This document shows positions 8,780 to 20,524 of a DNA stretch of 64,000 bases, piece by piece; position 1 is the first letter of the stretch, and the number at the start of each line of letters is the position of its first letter. The stretch lies in assembly GCF_032854445.1 (NCBI RefSeq), contig NC_088307.1:17854001-17918000 (forward strand), in the 5' to 3' direction. The position numbers and the translations under genes were made by a program. This DNA comes from Liolophura sinensis (lineage: Eukaryota; Mollusca; Polyplacophora; Chitonida; Chitonidae). The notes beneath the pieces were generated by a model, which was not told where the DNA came from, ran no database searches, and saw nothing but the letters and a program-made list of their open reading frames with translations.

Positions 8780-9844
8780 CAGCTGATAAAACTTGTCTGC
8801 TGCGGCCGTCACAGCCGTCACCGGTTGCAGTTCGGTCTCGTAAAACGTCCTGAGCAACCTTTCCCCGTTCAAGTCCTCCAGTGTGTACACGACAGGCTGA
8901 CGAGGGTGGGTGTGGACGATGTGGAACATTTGCGTGCTCCAATTCGGGACGATTTTTCGAATTTCCCTTTCACTTTATTTATACGCACGAGATCGCCGGC
9001 GCAATAACGGTACACCGATCGTCTGGACGTGGGTGGACCGTTAATGGCTTGACGTACTTCTTTCTAGTTCTGGGTGGTGACTTCGATGGGGGTCCGCCGT
9101 ATACTCCGGAGATACACTTTATTGTAGCCACGGACCAGCGCCAGTAAGGCGTCCAGGTACTGCCGAGTGTTGTAAACGGTGAAATATTTGTACATGTGTC
9201 ATTTCAAAGTACGGTTAAACCGTTCTACCACGGACGCTTTTAAACGTGTGAAAGAAAAACACCCCGTTATCCTTAAAAATGCCTGGAACGGTCTGTTCAG
9301 AAACTCTTTACTCTCGTCCGTTTGCAGGTACAAAGGTCGAGGTCCCGTCTTGAAAATGTATTAAAACACCCCGATCAGACTAACACCGGTTTTGGTGCGC
9401 AGTGGAACCACCCAAGCGTACTTGGAGAGGACATCGATTCAGGTAAGTAGGTAACGGTTGCCGTCGTTCTCTTTGGCAAACGCTGCCATGTCGATCAGGT
9501 CCGCCTGCCACTGACTGTCTATACCCCAACCACAACTCGGTTACGAGGGTAGCGCCGTCGAGCGGGGCGGTGCAGCGTATACCTGTCCTGCTGGGCCAGC
9601 CAAGCCGACACTCACGTGCCCGACTCACTTTGAGTCCATGTTGCCGGGCTACCTTGAGCAAGGGCTGAACGCCGCTGTAAGTCGCTGGACTGTCGGGGTC
9701 GTAGTACAATGCATGAAGAGCGGTATCGACCAGGTCTGAGTCTCTGCCCGCCAGCGTTCTCTGACCCCGCTTCCGTCCCCGCCGCGGCGGCGGCTGCGGC
9801 CGCTGCTGGTGCTGGCGACGTGACTGGCGGCCGGTGCGAGGCAT
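8780..9844 (-). pseudogene. Maverick/Polinton-type DDE integrase, broken
   Basis: This is a remnant of a retroviral-like integrase that would insert the DNA transposon. It reads on the - strand from a Met at 9844, with a basic N-terminus and then an HxxYYDPxSPxSYSG-like block characteristic of this family. A frame change lies near 9625. The three acidic catalytic residues are in one frame: Asp in QADLIDM (9499-9501), Asp in QTDESKEF (9316-9318) and Glu in VVERFNRT (9223-9225). A TGA at 9439-9441 lies between the first two. The C-terminal block YTLEDLNGE is at 8861-8887 in another frame. The gene lies tail-to-tail with the polymerase remnant, as parts of one element. No capsid, protease or ATPase gene is recognisable nearby. 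Confidence 0.8.
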
Positions 9845-9898
9845 AGTCAGGTGTCGTCCCTGTATTCGTGTTAAGTGAGTGAACCTATCCCAGACAGC

Positions 9899-10275
9899 GG
9901 ATATATATATATTATCCAGTGTACATGCATTTGTCAACAAAATTCAGGCGCCAAGACCGACCACGTGATCACCCAAGGGTCAGTTTGGGTGCTGAGGAGC
10001 TGAAAGAGCTGTGCTCAAGGGGCTGCTCAGAAAGAGCTGCTCAATCCCCAACATACCAAGAACGCGTGGCTGCTCATTGGTCCGTCACGCCTGAATGAGT
10101 TGCTCTGGCGCGTGGTGCAAATGGAGTTCATCCATTGGTCAATTTTGTCGCCAACGAAATGGAACTCACCCATTGGTCAGTTTTGGCGCAAACCCATAGG
10201 TCCGTTTTGGCGGGACATAGAGCTGAAGGAGCAGCCCTCATTGGTCCGTTGGCGTGCCTCGTATGACGTCATCAT
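9899..10275 (-). promoter_or_regulatory. Candidate integrase promoter: TATA, CCAAT cluster, E2F-like sites, CRE
   Basis: Upstream of the integrase start (9844) there is an atatatatatatt tract at about 9900-9915. Then come four CCAAT boxes read on the - strand (cattgg at 10075, 10133, 10171 and 10239), with a degenerate fifth at 10195. Two E2F-like sites lie between them (ttttggcgc 10181, ttttggcggg 10205), and a perfect CRE palindrome tgacgtca is at 10264-10271. Motif matches are seen directly. Promoter function and the link to the integrase are inference. Confidence 0.45.
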
Positions 10276-10279
10276 GCGC

Positions 10280-12260
10280 TGACGCCACGCACACGCGCCT
10301 TGGGGAGCGCGGACTCAACAACACACACTCCCTCCACTGCATTGCCTCCATCGCAATGCGACACGTTTGCAACTTACTATATTACTCCTGAACAACTCAG
10401 GGGTCAGCCTGGGCGTGGTGCCGGGCTGGCTGAGGTAGTTAGCGTGGTGGGTTTTTTTTCTTTTCCCCGATTGCCTATTGCTATGCAAATTGCCGATTGC
10501 CTATTGCTATACAAAACCTATTATGAAAAACGCCACGCAGAGGAGTTCGTTTATAATTGAAATGATCCGAATCGAAAATACAAACAAAATAACCCACTAA
10601 TAGGTTACAAAGCAGCGTTCAGTGCTTACTTGGGAATCTGTGAATGTCACTGTCTTGTCTGTCTCGAAATTACAGGTTCGCGTGCTCATACGTTAGACAG
10701 AGCCTCTAAACGCGTTGTCTTATTTAATTCCTTTTGCCGTCTGCTTCGGAAACAGCTTTCGCTCCATACCCCAAGACTTGTCGGCTAAGAGTAAAACCTG
10801 TGGTGCTATTGATAGCCATTCCACATCTAGCTCAGTACAAGGGAGATTGTTGATGTATTTTGGAGAAATAGTCATTCTTGGGTATAATATGTACGGTACA
10901 TTGGCAGTAATATGTATATGTTCAAGACTGTCCTTCCCGTATTTTGGTTCAGATTATTGGTAAGAGCTATTTCCCTTCGTTGAAAATGACGACCGTTTAT
11001 TTCAGAGTCACTACGTCGATCACAATAATCGATGTGTGGAAAGGCTTTGCTGCATGGCAGACGCCGAAAAACAGTGTGAAGTTAGTGTCTGTGATACAAG
11101 GAGATTGTTATACCGTGATCTAACTTTGACCAACAATAAATAACAGTCTAATTAAGACGCATGCAGACAATCGTCGCTGGTTTTCCTCCTTGCCTTAGAT
11201 ATGTTACGGTATATAGCTTAATTGTACGGAGTCGTAAAATTGACATGATGAAAAAAAATTTTTGGAAGAGAATTGTTTTGACGCCCGATTTGTAAACTCA
11301 GTGTCCGGAGTTTGACCAATCATTATTAAGGGTTACGCTATAATGTCATCTATATACAGGGATGTCTGATCGTCAGTGCTATTATGCTTTTTCAGATTAA
11401 CTTCTTTCGCTTGCAAAAAATACTTTATCAGTCCCCCGCCCCCCCCCCCCCTCAACCAAAAAAAAAGCGCCAACACGGTTTATAGTATAACCTCCTACAA
11501 TCTGATATTATTAGTAGTAAAGTAAACACTCAACCAAATAATACGATATCCCTGAGTTTCAAACTTACCACAGCCCTCCTCAGACATGGTATGTGACATG
11601 AAATTAAGACCTTTGATCCCAACGTGTATAGCTTGTTTTAGTACCACCCTGCCTGGATCAAGTACATGTATTCGAATAGTGTCTCACATATAACTATTAC
11701 AGTTCTTTTCTTACTGAAAGAACTCAATTTGGTTGTATAAGGGCGGGGTTGCACGCTGTATTTTATTTTTATTTAGTCCATATATGTCTCTTTGAAATCT
11801 GTTTATTAACAAGCTGCCTCATTGATATAGGGAAATGCATATGTGTTTTTAAACAGATTGGAATTGACCTGTTTAGGCGATTATACCCGTTGTTATCCAC
11901 GTTCTTGATCTAAAATACAAGTTATTTATCTTGTTGGTAAGACCCTACAATCAAAACATGTCAGTGAGAGATGCTCGTCTGTGGCAGCCATCTTGGCTAT
12001 TTGATGGCAAACGACCTGTGATTGGCCTATTAAGAAGAATGCATGCTGCAAGGTTTTGTAACCATGCGCATTTTTAAAAAGTGACTCGCCAATAAAGATG
12101 TCCTTAATGTTTTTTTGGTTCCTTCGATTTTGAAAATATACCAAAATAGTGACAGTTTGGATCAGCTGGTTACATTGTGGCTAAACCGCGGTACTAATAA
12201 AAAAAAAGTACACATCAAGTTCGACGATCTTCGCTGTTCTGTCTTAAGTAATGTGACAAA
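10280..12260. other. No recognisable gene; C-run and simple sequence
   Basis: I see no coding region. There is a homopolymeric C tract at 11432-11453. A promoter-like - strand motif is present at 11989-12025 (CCAAT box 12021-12025, then aagATGGCTGCC). Confidence 0.5.
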
Positions 12261-12261
12261 C

Positions 12262-12716
12262 GATTGAATCACATATCCCTCATCTTGTAAATCTTGCGTG
12301 ATTCACACATCACCCATCTTGTAAATCTTGCGTGATTCACACATCTCCCATCTTGTAAATCTTGCGTGATTCACACATCACCCATCTTGTAAATTTGCGT
12401 GATTCACACATCACCCATCTTGTAAATCTTGCGTGATTCACACATCTCCCATCTTGTAAATCTTGCGTGATTCACAAATCCCTCATCTTGTAAATCTTGC
12501 TTGAATCACACAACACCCATCTTGTAAATCTTGCGTGATTGATAAATCCCTCAGCTTGTAAATGTTGCGTGATTCACAAATCCCCCATTTTGCAAATCTT
12601 AAGTGAATCTCATAACTCCCATTTTGCAAATGTTGCGTGAATTACCTATCCCCCATCTTGTAAATCTTGCTTGAAACACATATCCCTCACCATACAAATC
12701 TTGCGTGAATCACAAG
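12262..12716. repeat. 34-bp tandem array, about 13 copies
   Basis: The unit is close to cttgcgtgattcacacatca plus cccatcttgtaaat (34 bp). Copies are most alike at 12,290-12,500 and decay towards the right. It is non-coding. Confidence 0.9.
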
Positions 12717-12719
12717 TCA

Positions 12720-13900
12720 CGGCGACAATCAGCATACGCCGATAATCTGACCTGTCTGAAACCACTTTAAAAGGGCTAGCAACGAAGTTGCCTGTTGGAC
12801 ATTGCTATGACGTTAAGTTTGACAAAATTGTGTACGGCCTATGCATGATTCCCGAACAAAAGTCCGAGGGACCTGTTTTACTAAGCAGTCGCACCTGGCG
12901 TATACAGCGAAGAGATACGTCACCATGGTAAACGAGCATGGCATAGTGCTGCGAAAATTTCTAAAACAGGGCGCAGTTGCCCATGTCAAATATCTCGAGA
13001 CTGGGCAGCGGGTCACTCTTTTTAGGCCAAATTCAACCGCTGAGGAAATACAGTGGTTTCCATTTTCTTTTCAGGCCTAGACCTTACATACCCGTAGGAA
13101 CAGACGATCTTTAGGATACCACACTGAAAATGGCTTTGGACTGGACATCACTTGTAAAGAAAGCAACGCTCCGCAACGCTTATTCCTGCTATTTAGACCA
13201 AAATTTCATATGTTAATAGTCTCCTGACATTACATGTCAGCTACATACACTCGGTCTTCGCCAGCTCTCAAAACTGAACTGAGCCCAGGCAAACCAGATG
13301 GGACACTAAAGTGGGGAGATTGCACACCATGTACCGAGCAACCTGAAATGTACATACTTAACCAGGTGAGTTGATCGCCAAGCCCTAACACGGACCATTC
13401 GTAGTGAGGGGTTCAAACCCAGTTGATTATTTTTCATTTTTTGTCATACTGTTTCTCCATATTGTCTATGTGTATAAATACTGTTACAATCTGTACATGG
13501 AGGTTGAGTGTAGTGAATTTTCTATTGTCTATGTACTTCGGCAGTTGAATAAAGCTATTCGTCGTTATGTATGTTATCATCTGTTCGTAAAAAGATGTTT
13601 TCCAAAGCTTAATATTTCCCATCATGGTAAAATAGTCCAGTGCATTACTTTCATAGTGTTTCCTTATTTGCCATTCAATTGGGCCTTGATGCTTGGCCAC
13701 CGGTATCGCTGTAAGGAACGTAACAGCTTTAATTATTCTTCTTCTTTGAACAAAAATTTCTTCTGTGGCAATGATCTGACAAGACTGTGGAAAAATACAC
13801 AAATGACAAAAGACAACAAAATAGGTATTCACTGTCAACTTTTATGTACCGGTAAATGTTAAGTTACAAAAGTTCCAATTTATCCGTCCAGTTAAATATT
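12720..13900. other. Anonymous DNA with short overlapping open frames
   Basis: Open frames of 152 codons (+, 13404-13862) and 134 codons (-, 13434-13838) overlap each other on opposite strands. A 79-codon + frame lies at 12841-13080. None shows a domain I recognise. I treat the stretch as unassigned. Confidence 0.4.
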
Positions 13901-13901
13901 T

Positions 13902-14816
13902 TTAATGTCCTTTCTTGTTGAAAAAATTGTCCAAGTTTGAAAAGCTGCTCTTTGGGCTCAGTTGTCCGAATTTCTCTACAACAGCTCCTTTCGTCCTCTT
14001 TATGGGTGAACCTTTGCTTTCCTCATTGTGATTCGCCGCTACTGGAGGAACTTTTTGCGCGGTATGGAGGTGGTAGTCTTTGATCTTGACCTCTGACCTT
14101 GTCAAGGATTTGCGCAATGTATTCATCCAAGCAGTAAGTCTAGACATCTTCGGTTTCCATAAAGCGTCCAATCGCTGCGGGATAAGGGTGATATGTCTTC
14201 CGGGTAAATGATAAACGGAATATGAAGCCTTCTTTGTTGTGTCATCCTTCTGAGAGCAGTCTTTCTGCATTTTCTTTGTTTTCATAGGTAAGTGGGAGCG
14301 TTTCTCCCCATCATGGTGGACTGCCTTGGGTTTCATCACTGCTGATCCTTTATCCACCACAGAACTGGTCTGGAAATTCGATACAGGGATGCGGAATGGT
14401 TTGAAGGCAGCTTGGCGGCTTCGGCTTCCCAATTTCAAAGCCAGGCACCTCGAAATATCAGGATTTACCCAGAAAATGGGTATTGGTATACATGACATCT
14501 GTCCCCAGCCAGTCTTTCTCTGAACACCTTTTCTCTTCGTCCTTGACTGCTTCTCTTTCTTGATAGGCCTCAGCCTCTCTGTTTCATCACGGAGCTGATT
14601 ACATTTTTCAATGTTCAAAACTTCGTCTCTCATGTCTTCAACCCTTTTCCATGCGTTCTCTAACCACCTGGAATACATATTTGGAACATGCATTAAAAAC
14701 CCGCCCGTAAGAACAATGGTAACATAAAAGCAGTGCAGAGCAGCACAGACGCTATCCGAATTTCGAACATTTGCTAAATTATTAATTTTCGTAAACATTT
14801 GAGCCATGTGAATCAC
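13902..14816 (-). CDS. Unknown basic protein or terminal exon (304-codon frame)
   Basis: This is the longest unexplained single open frame outside repeats. From about residue 50 the product is basic, with a charged, probably helical segment (RWLENAWKRVEDMRDEVLNI), a nuclear-signal-like run (KKEKQSRTKRKG) and a Lys/Ser-rich tail ending in NFFNKKGH. I recognise no domain. The first 48 residues look less protein-like. A pyrimidine-rich stretch ending in tattccag at about 14670 could be a 3' splice site, making the real coding part a last exon from 14669 down to 13902. No upstream exon was identified. Confidence 0.4.
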   Translation of the reverse strand: MIHMAQMFTKINNLANVRNSDSVCAALHCFYVTIVLTGGFLMHVPNMYSRWLENAWKRVEDMRDEVLNIEKCNQLRDETERLRPIKKEKQSRTKRKGVQRKTGWGQMSCIPIPIFWVNPDISRCLALKLGSRSRQAAFKPFRIPVSNFQTSSVVDKGSAVMKPKAVHHDGEKRSHLPMKTKKMQKDCSQKDDTTKKASYSVYHLPGRHITLIPQRLDALWKPKMSRLTAWMNTLRKSLTRSEVKIKDYHLHTAQKVPPVAANHNEESKGSPIKRTKGAVVEKFGQLSPKSSFSNLDNFFNKKGH

Positions 14817-15017
14817 ATCATATTAAACAGATACCGTAATTAATATGCTCCCTTAGATATGACTTTTTTTTTTCATTCCCGAAGCCATAGGTTTTACATT
14901 TAAGTACATAAGGTAACACAGAAGCTGACACCGAAGATTAGCATACGTTTCAGTTTACTTTACCTTAATGTCCGAATGACGTTCTGTCACATATTATTTT
15001 GTGTATAATATTCATTT

Positions 15018-15155
15018 TTTTATTTATTTGTTTGGTGTTTCACTTATATGACGGCAGCCAGCATTATGGTGGGAGGAAACCGGGAAGAGCTCTGCGGAAA
15101 CCCACGACCATCCGTAGGTTGCTGTCAGACCTTCCCACATACGACTGGAGAGTAA
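15018..15155 (-). repeat. SINE family A copy, partial
   Basis: In plus-strand view it starts with the tail (atttatttgtttggtgttt). The conserved core follows (cagcattatggtgggaggaa, accgg..., then acccacgaccatccgtaggt). A few bases are missing from the middle of the tail region. The tRNA-like head is absent. Confidence 0.8.
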
Positions 15156-15159
15156 CGTG

Positions 15160-16685
15160 TATAATCTACAAGTACCCGTCTCCCACGGCTGGCTCATCAG
15201 CGTCCACGATTGTTCTGTTAACCCGTGGTGCGTGACCTTTGTCGCAGGATGGAGAAACATACCCCGGTAACTGATCAGGCGTGAAATGCTCTTCTTCATA
15301 AATCGTCTCCATAGTCTATAATTGGGGGGAAAAGAACAGACACTGATATAAAACATCGTCAACAGAGTTTATTGCAGGGTAATAAGACGTAAACATCTAC
15401 TTTGTAACACGCACAACGACTAACAGCATTGAGAGCAAAACCAGAGCAGCGACGACAGTCTAGGATAGTTGAGAAATGGTCACACGTAACCAGTGAAGTA
15501 CAACTTCAATTTCCCTGTTAGGGTTTTATTCTAACTGTTTTATCCCTTTTCACAAATACAAAGGCTGAAGATTTCTTTAGATTTGTTTCAAATTTGTGTC
15601 CATATGTCATGATATTAAAAAAAGCAGTTTTTTCTTGTTATCTCATATTTCGGATTTATGCTATGAAAGAGACCGAACCATCATTTCATTGCAAATAACC
15701 TTTAGATTATAAAGTATATGGATCTTAGCCAGCACAACTATGATCACTCTGTAGACGAATACCGTGCTCTATATCCATATGATAGGTCGGCACATCGAAA
15801 TATGTTCTACACATTTTTGATTCGTGAAAATTGTACAACAGCACTTTTCGTGTCTTTAAACTGGTGCATCTGTTTTAGAATGAAAATAATTGACCAGGAA
15901 CGAAATAGGGCCTATATTCGTATAAAGTTCGTCTTGAATTTGGTACCCTATTTAGTTGCATCCGGTTCCACATGAGACCTAAACTTCGGTTAATCTACAT
16001 GTAATATTATAAATTTTTTATTGTATGATGAGTGTGAATTTTTGACAACAATGAGCTTTTAGTCCCCGGTGTGTGTTATGGAATGCAGGTTATTAATAAC
16101 TGAGTTTGTATGATTGCAATTTTGTCCCCTAATTAAATTCTGTTTAGCCCACGGTACTAGAGAGCATGTAATTTGCTACTGTTTAAGCAATTCAAAGCAA
16201 TTTAAACAATTAAAATAAAACCCTAACTGAGGTAAACTGAAAGGAGGCCGTATTTCACCGGTTGCGTATGACCACAGGCCAATTTTCGCACTGTCGTCGA
16301 TGCTCTGGTTTAGACTTTTTATGCTATAAGCCTATTCTGCAAAACAATCTTGTTGTTTTTCTTGTATTCCGTTATGTTAAACAGACTCATTTTAATCTCA
16401 TCTACAAAGTAAATTGAGGACAAAATGAAACTACCTACCCTTTAATTTATTGCTGTTGTGATCGGCTGCTTTAGCCTAGTTCATCTTTGTCCTGTCGTAA
16501 TCTTTGCCGAAGACAAACGGTTTACGTCAGACGTTTGTGACGTGTCCTCGTTGAGATCAATAGATTATGACGTAATCAGGGTGACATAAGAATACATTCC
16601 TCGGTGCAAGCGGTAAAAACAGAACACACCAATCTCATTCCCTGACGTACTCTGTTACGTCAGGTACATTACAAAGCTATCTGCC
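15160..16685. other. No recognisable feature
   Basis: This is anonymous AT-rich DNA with no coding frame, array or mobile element that I can support. Confidence 0.4.
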
Positions 16686-16689
16686 TAAG

Positions 16690-16997
16690 GATCAATTTCC
16701 ACTGCGCGCCGCGCCGCAAAATCCTCACAGCACACTGCAATTCATGCCGCATAGGTAATTTCCACTGCACGCTACGCTGCCCCAGCAAGTTGTTGATACT
16801 AGATGGCTGCCTCCTGCAACCATAGAAACAGACAATAAAAAGAAAAACGATTGTTCTGGCAAATGATTGGTTTAAAATGAAAATAGAGCTATCGCGCCGC
16901 CGCACAAAATGGTGGCGGCGCCCCTCCGGAGCCGCGCCGCGTACAGTGGAATGTTATGTTGCGCGGCGTGCGGTGAGGCGTGCAGTGGAAATTGGCC
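16690..16997. mobile_element. GC-rich MITE, probably two nested copies
   Basis: The outer inverted repeats are atcaatttccactgcgcgcc at the left (16691) and, read inverted, ggccaatttccactgcacgc at the right end (16997). A second pair lies inside (taatttccactgcacgct near 16756 and acagtggaatg near 16944). The interior is strongly GC-rich against AT-rich flanks. The termini resemble PIF/Harbinger-like ends, but I cannot confirm the target duplication. Confidence 0.6.
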
Positions 16998-17324
16998 TTC
17001 TACGCTAGGGTTTAATACGAGATCTTGAGAAAATTTGTACACCGGATCTGACATCAAATATAGCACGCTGAAATGACGCACATGTCTAGGACGTCTCCTT
17101 TAACTAGCGCAGTCATATGCGCCCATCTTCAGGGAAAACGTAAAAACTTTAACAATATATATATAGGTTATTTCGGAAGTTACTCCTACTCCGCAACAAT
17201 GTAGCCGATAGTATTTTCAACCTGTCTAATAAACATTCGACAGTTATGTTACTTAATTGTACGCTCTTCTAGTCCGAAATTTGTTCATTCGTCAAGCAAT
17301 TTTCACTCAATGCATTGTTAGAAA

Positions 17325-17478
17325 TATATTTATTTATTTGATTGGTGCTTTACGCCGTACTCAAGAATATTTCACTTATACGACGGCGGTCAGCATTATG
17401 GTGGGTGGAAACCGGGCAGAGCCCGGGGGAAACCCACGACCATCCGCAGGTTGCTGGAAGACCTTACCACGTAAGCCT
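17325..17478 (-). repeat. SINE family A copy, 3' two-thirds
   Basis: It has the tail (tttatttatttgattggtgc), the core (cagcattatggtgggtggaa) and then accgggcagagcccggggga, ending near accttaccacg. The tRNA-like head is missing, consistent with 5' truncation. Confidence 0.88.
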
Positions 17479-17741
17479 ATATTACCGTAAGTGCATGACT
17501 ATAATGAAATATTCTAGGCCAACATGTAAGTCCATGATAATCGGTACTGTAAATGATCTGAAAGGATTTAAAAGTTCGTCCAGGATTAAGTCACTCACTC
17601 ATTCTGACCTGATTCTTAGAATTATTTTGTTCTTAGAAGGTTGTTTACAGGTTTATTTGAAGGGTAATTAAAATCATGTCTTACTCAACAGTCTAGCCCG
17701 AGAAAACTGTAAGTTTCTGCGCTAATAGTATTACTTAATGA

Positions 17742-18597
17742 CCTTTGGTTGCCTATATAAGTGGACTCCTTTGGTTGCCTTTATCAGTGGACTCTTTTGG
17801 ATGCCTCTATAAGTGGACTCCTTTGGTCTCCTCTATAAGTGGACTCCTTTGGTTGCCTCTATAAGTGGACTCCTCTGGTGGCCTCTATAAGTGGACTCCT
17901 TTGGTTGCCTGTATAAGTGGACTCCTTTGGTTGCCTCTATAAGTGGACTTTGGTTGCCTCTATAAGTGGACTCCTTTGGTTGCCTCTGTAAGCGGACTCC
18001 TTTGGTTGCCTTTATAAGCGGACTCCTTTGGTTGCCTCTATAAGTGGACTCCTTTGGTTGCCTCTATAAGCGGACTCCTTTGGTTGCCTCTATAAGTGGA
18101 CTCCTTTGGTTGCCTCTGTAAGTGGACTCCTTTGGTTGCCTCTATAAGTGGACTCCTTTGGTTGCCTCTATAAGTGGACTCCTTTGGTTGCCTCTGTAAG
18201 TGGACTCCTTTGGTTGCCTCTATAAGTGGACTCCTTTGGTTGCCTCTATAAGTGGACTCCTTTGGTTGCCTCTATAATTGGACTCCTTTGGTTGCCTCTG
18301 TAAGTGGACTCCTTTGGTTGCCTCTATAAGTGGACTCCTTTGGTTGCCTCTATAAGTGGACTCCTTTGGTTGCCTCTATAAGTGGACTCCTTTGGTTGCC
18401 TCTATAAGTGGACTCCTTTGGTTGCCTCTATAATTGGACTCCTTTGGTTGCCTCTGTAAGTGGACTCCTTTGGTTGCCTCTATAAGTGGACTCCTTTGGT
18501 TGCCTCTATAAGTGGACTCCTTTGGTTGCCTCTATAAGTGGACTCCTTTGGTTGCCTCTATAAGTGGACTCCTTTGGTTGCCTCTATAAGTGGACTT
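17742..18597. repeat. 26-bp minisatellite, about 33 copies
   Basis: The unit is ggactcctttggttgcctct plus ataagt (26 bp). It is very homogeneous, with recurrent variants (ctgtaag, ctataat) that recur in blocks, as if several-unit segments had been duplicated together. It is non-coding. Confidence 0.95.
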
Positions 18598-18719
18598 TTT
18601 GGGCGAATTTTTAGGTCCAGTACAACAGTCTTATATGTATATATACATAGATGGAACGGTCTTAAAATTAAAATCCTTACAACCACCAGCTTCTCATGCC
18701 AATCAAAGATGTAACTATG

Positions 18720-19219
18720 CAGCATACACGTAGGCCTATATATACTCCAATGATATAGGCTTCAATCCAAGCTGTACCAGTAAACAATATACACGTAGGC
18801 TTACATATACTCCAATGATATAGGCTTCAATCCAAGCTATACCGGTATACAATATACACGTAGGCTTACATATACTCCAATGATATAGGCTTCAATCCAA
18901 GCTATACCGGTATACAACATACAAGTAGGCTTACATATACTCCAGTGATATAGGCCTCAATCCAAGCTGTACCGATATACAATATACACGTAGGCTTACA
19001 TATACTCCAATGATATAGGCCTCAATCCAAGTTGTACCAATATACAATATACACGTAGGCTTACATGTACTCCAGTGGTATAGGCTTCAATCCAAGTTGT
19101 ACCGGTATACAATATTCACCTAGGCTTACATATACTCCAATGATATAGGCCTCAATCCAAGTTGTACCAGTATACAATATACACGTAGGCTTACATGCAA
19201 TCCAATGATATAGGCCTCA
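18720..19219. repeat. 65-bp tandem array, about 7.5 copies
   Basis: The unit is about 65 bp and contains cacgtaggcttacatatact, ccaatgatataggcttcaat and ccaagctgtaccagtatac. Neighbouring copies differ at a few positions. It lies about 120 bp right of the 26-bp array and is unrelated to it in sequence. Confidence 0.9.
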
Positions 19220-20160
19220 CAACATACTCGGCCCATGTTCAGGTATATCTGCATATATCCATACATAGACCAAAATGTAAATTTTGTAATATACGTGCTA
19301 TGTTTTTTTTTTACACAACATAGCTCATTTACAAGTAACACTACATTTTCTTCTCTGTATTTATTGTGTGAGGTGTTATCTGTATTGGCCTTTATGTAAT
19401 GTCACTGTTAGTTTACTCTGATAAATGCGATCTGCCCAGGAAAAGGGACAATTACATTACATGCATTACTACATATTATGTGCTTACAATCACACACTTC
19501 AAACAACCACTGTTGGATTTGCAGACATTTCCGTGCGTTGTGAATCGCCTCTCTGGTAAATGGGCCCTGGTCCAATGAGGCCACATGTTCCACTGTAGCT
19601 TTCATCAATACTTACATTTGTCAGAGATAATGCGAGTCGCTATATATGCTTAGCTCAGTTTCTTCAGCTCATTTATAAAACTTGAGAATTCTGTCATAAA
19701 CATTCAGAGTGAAATGGTCTTCACAGCATAAAATTAACATTCGACCAATCAAGTAAGTAAATAAATAAATAAATAAATAATATGTGTGCCTAACTGGAGA
19801 ACACAGAAGTCAATAGTACTGGTGTCCCTCGGTCACTCTCAGTCACACTGCATATTTTGTAACAAAGTTATTTATTCATTTCTGGTGTACAGTTGAGTAC
19901 TTGGGTCAGGTAACGTATTAGCCGCATTCATACCTCATGTTACAGGAAACAGAAGCTCAATGTGCTGCTGTATTTGTACAAAGAATTTGGACATTTACAT
20001 GTAGTTGTAAATGAAGGTCTTACAGTACTGGTACATGTACAAGGATGGCAGAGCTAACAAGGCATTCAGAGAATACGAGTAGCTTGCCTGAAGGAGCAAT
20101 TCATAAAACTGCTCAGTTTTCAAGTCATGTGATACATTCGAATACTGACCTCTGAATTAA

Positions 20161-20524
20161 GTGAGTGAGTGCTTGGGGTTTAACGTCGTACTCAACAATT
20201 TTTCAGTCATATGACGACGAAGGAATCATTAGGGTGCATGTACGTGTAATATGCCTCCTTGTTGCAGGACGGATTTCCACCGCTCTTTTATTTAGTGCTG
20301 CTTCACTGAGACGACTTACCGAAGGCAAGTAAGCTGCCCCGCCCGAGCCATTATACTGATGCGGGTCAACCAGTCGTTGCACTATCCCCTTCATGCTGAA
20401 CGCCAAGCGAGGAAGTTACAACTTATTCAAGTCTTAGGTGTGACTCGATGAAGGATTGATCCTGGATCCTGGATCTACCGGTCCCGAAGTGGACGCTCTA
20501 CCAACTGTGCTATCCGGGCCGGTC
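20161..20524 (-). repeat. SINE family B, complete copy with target duplication
   Basis: This is a tRNA-derived SINE. The tRNA-like head is at the right end (ggcccggatagcacagttgg read on the - strand, containing an RNA polymerase III A box), followed by a long body and a tail in gtgagtgagtg orientation at 20161. It is flanked by gacctctgaattaa (20147-20160) and gacctttgaattaa (20525-20538), a 14-bp target duplication with one mismatch. A 67-codon open frame lies inside the body. Confidence 0.9.

Noticed and set aside
12262-12716. CRISPR-like regularly spaced repeat
   Set aside because: The units abut directly without unique spacers, and the window is eukaryotic. It is a minisatellite.
13404-13862. 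Two overlapping open frames (+152 and -134 codons)
   Set aside because: They occupy the same DNA on opposite strands, lack domains and have no splice or start support.
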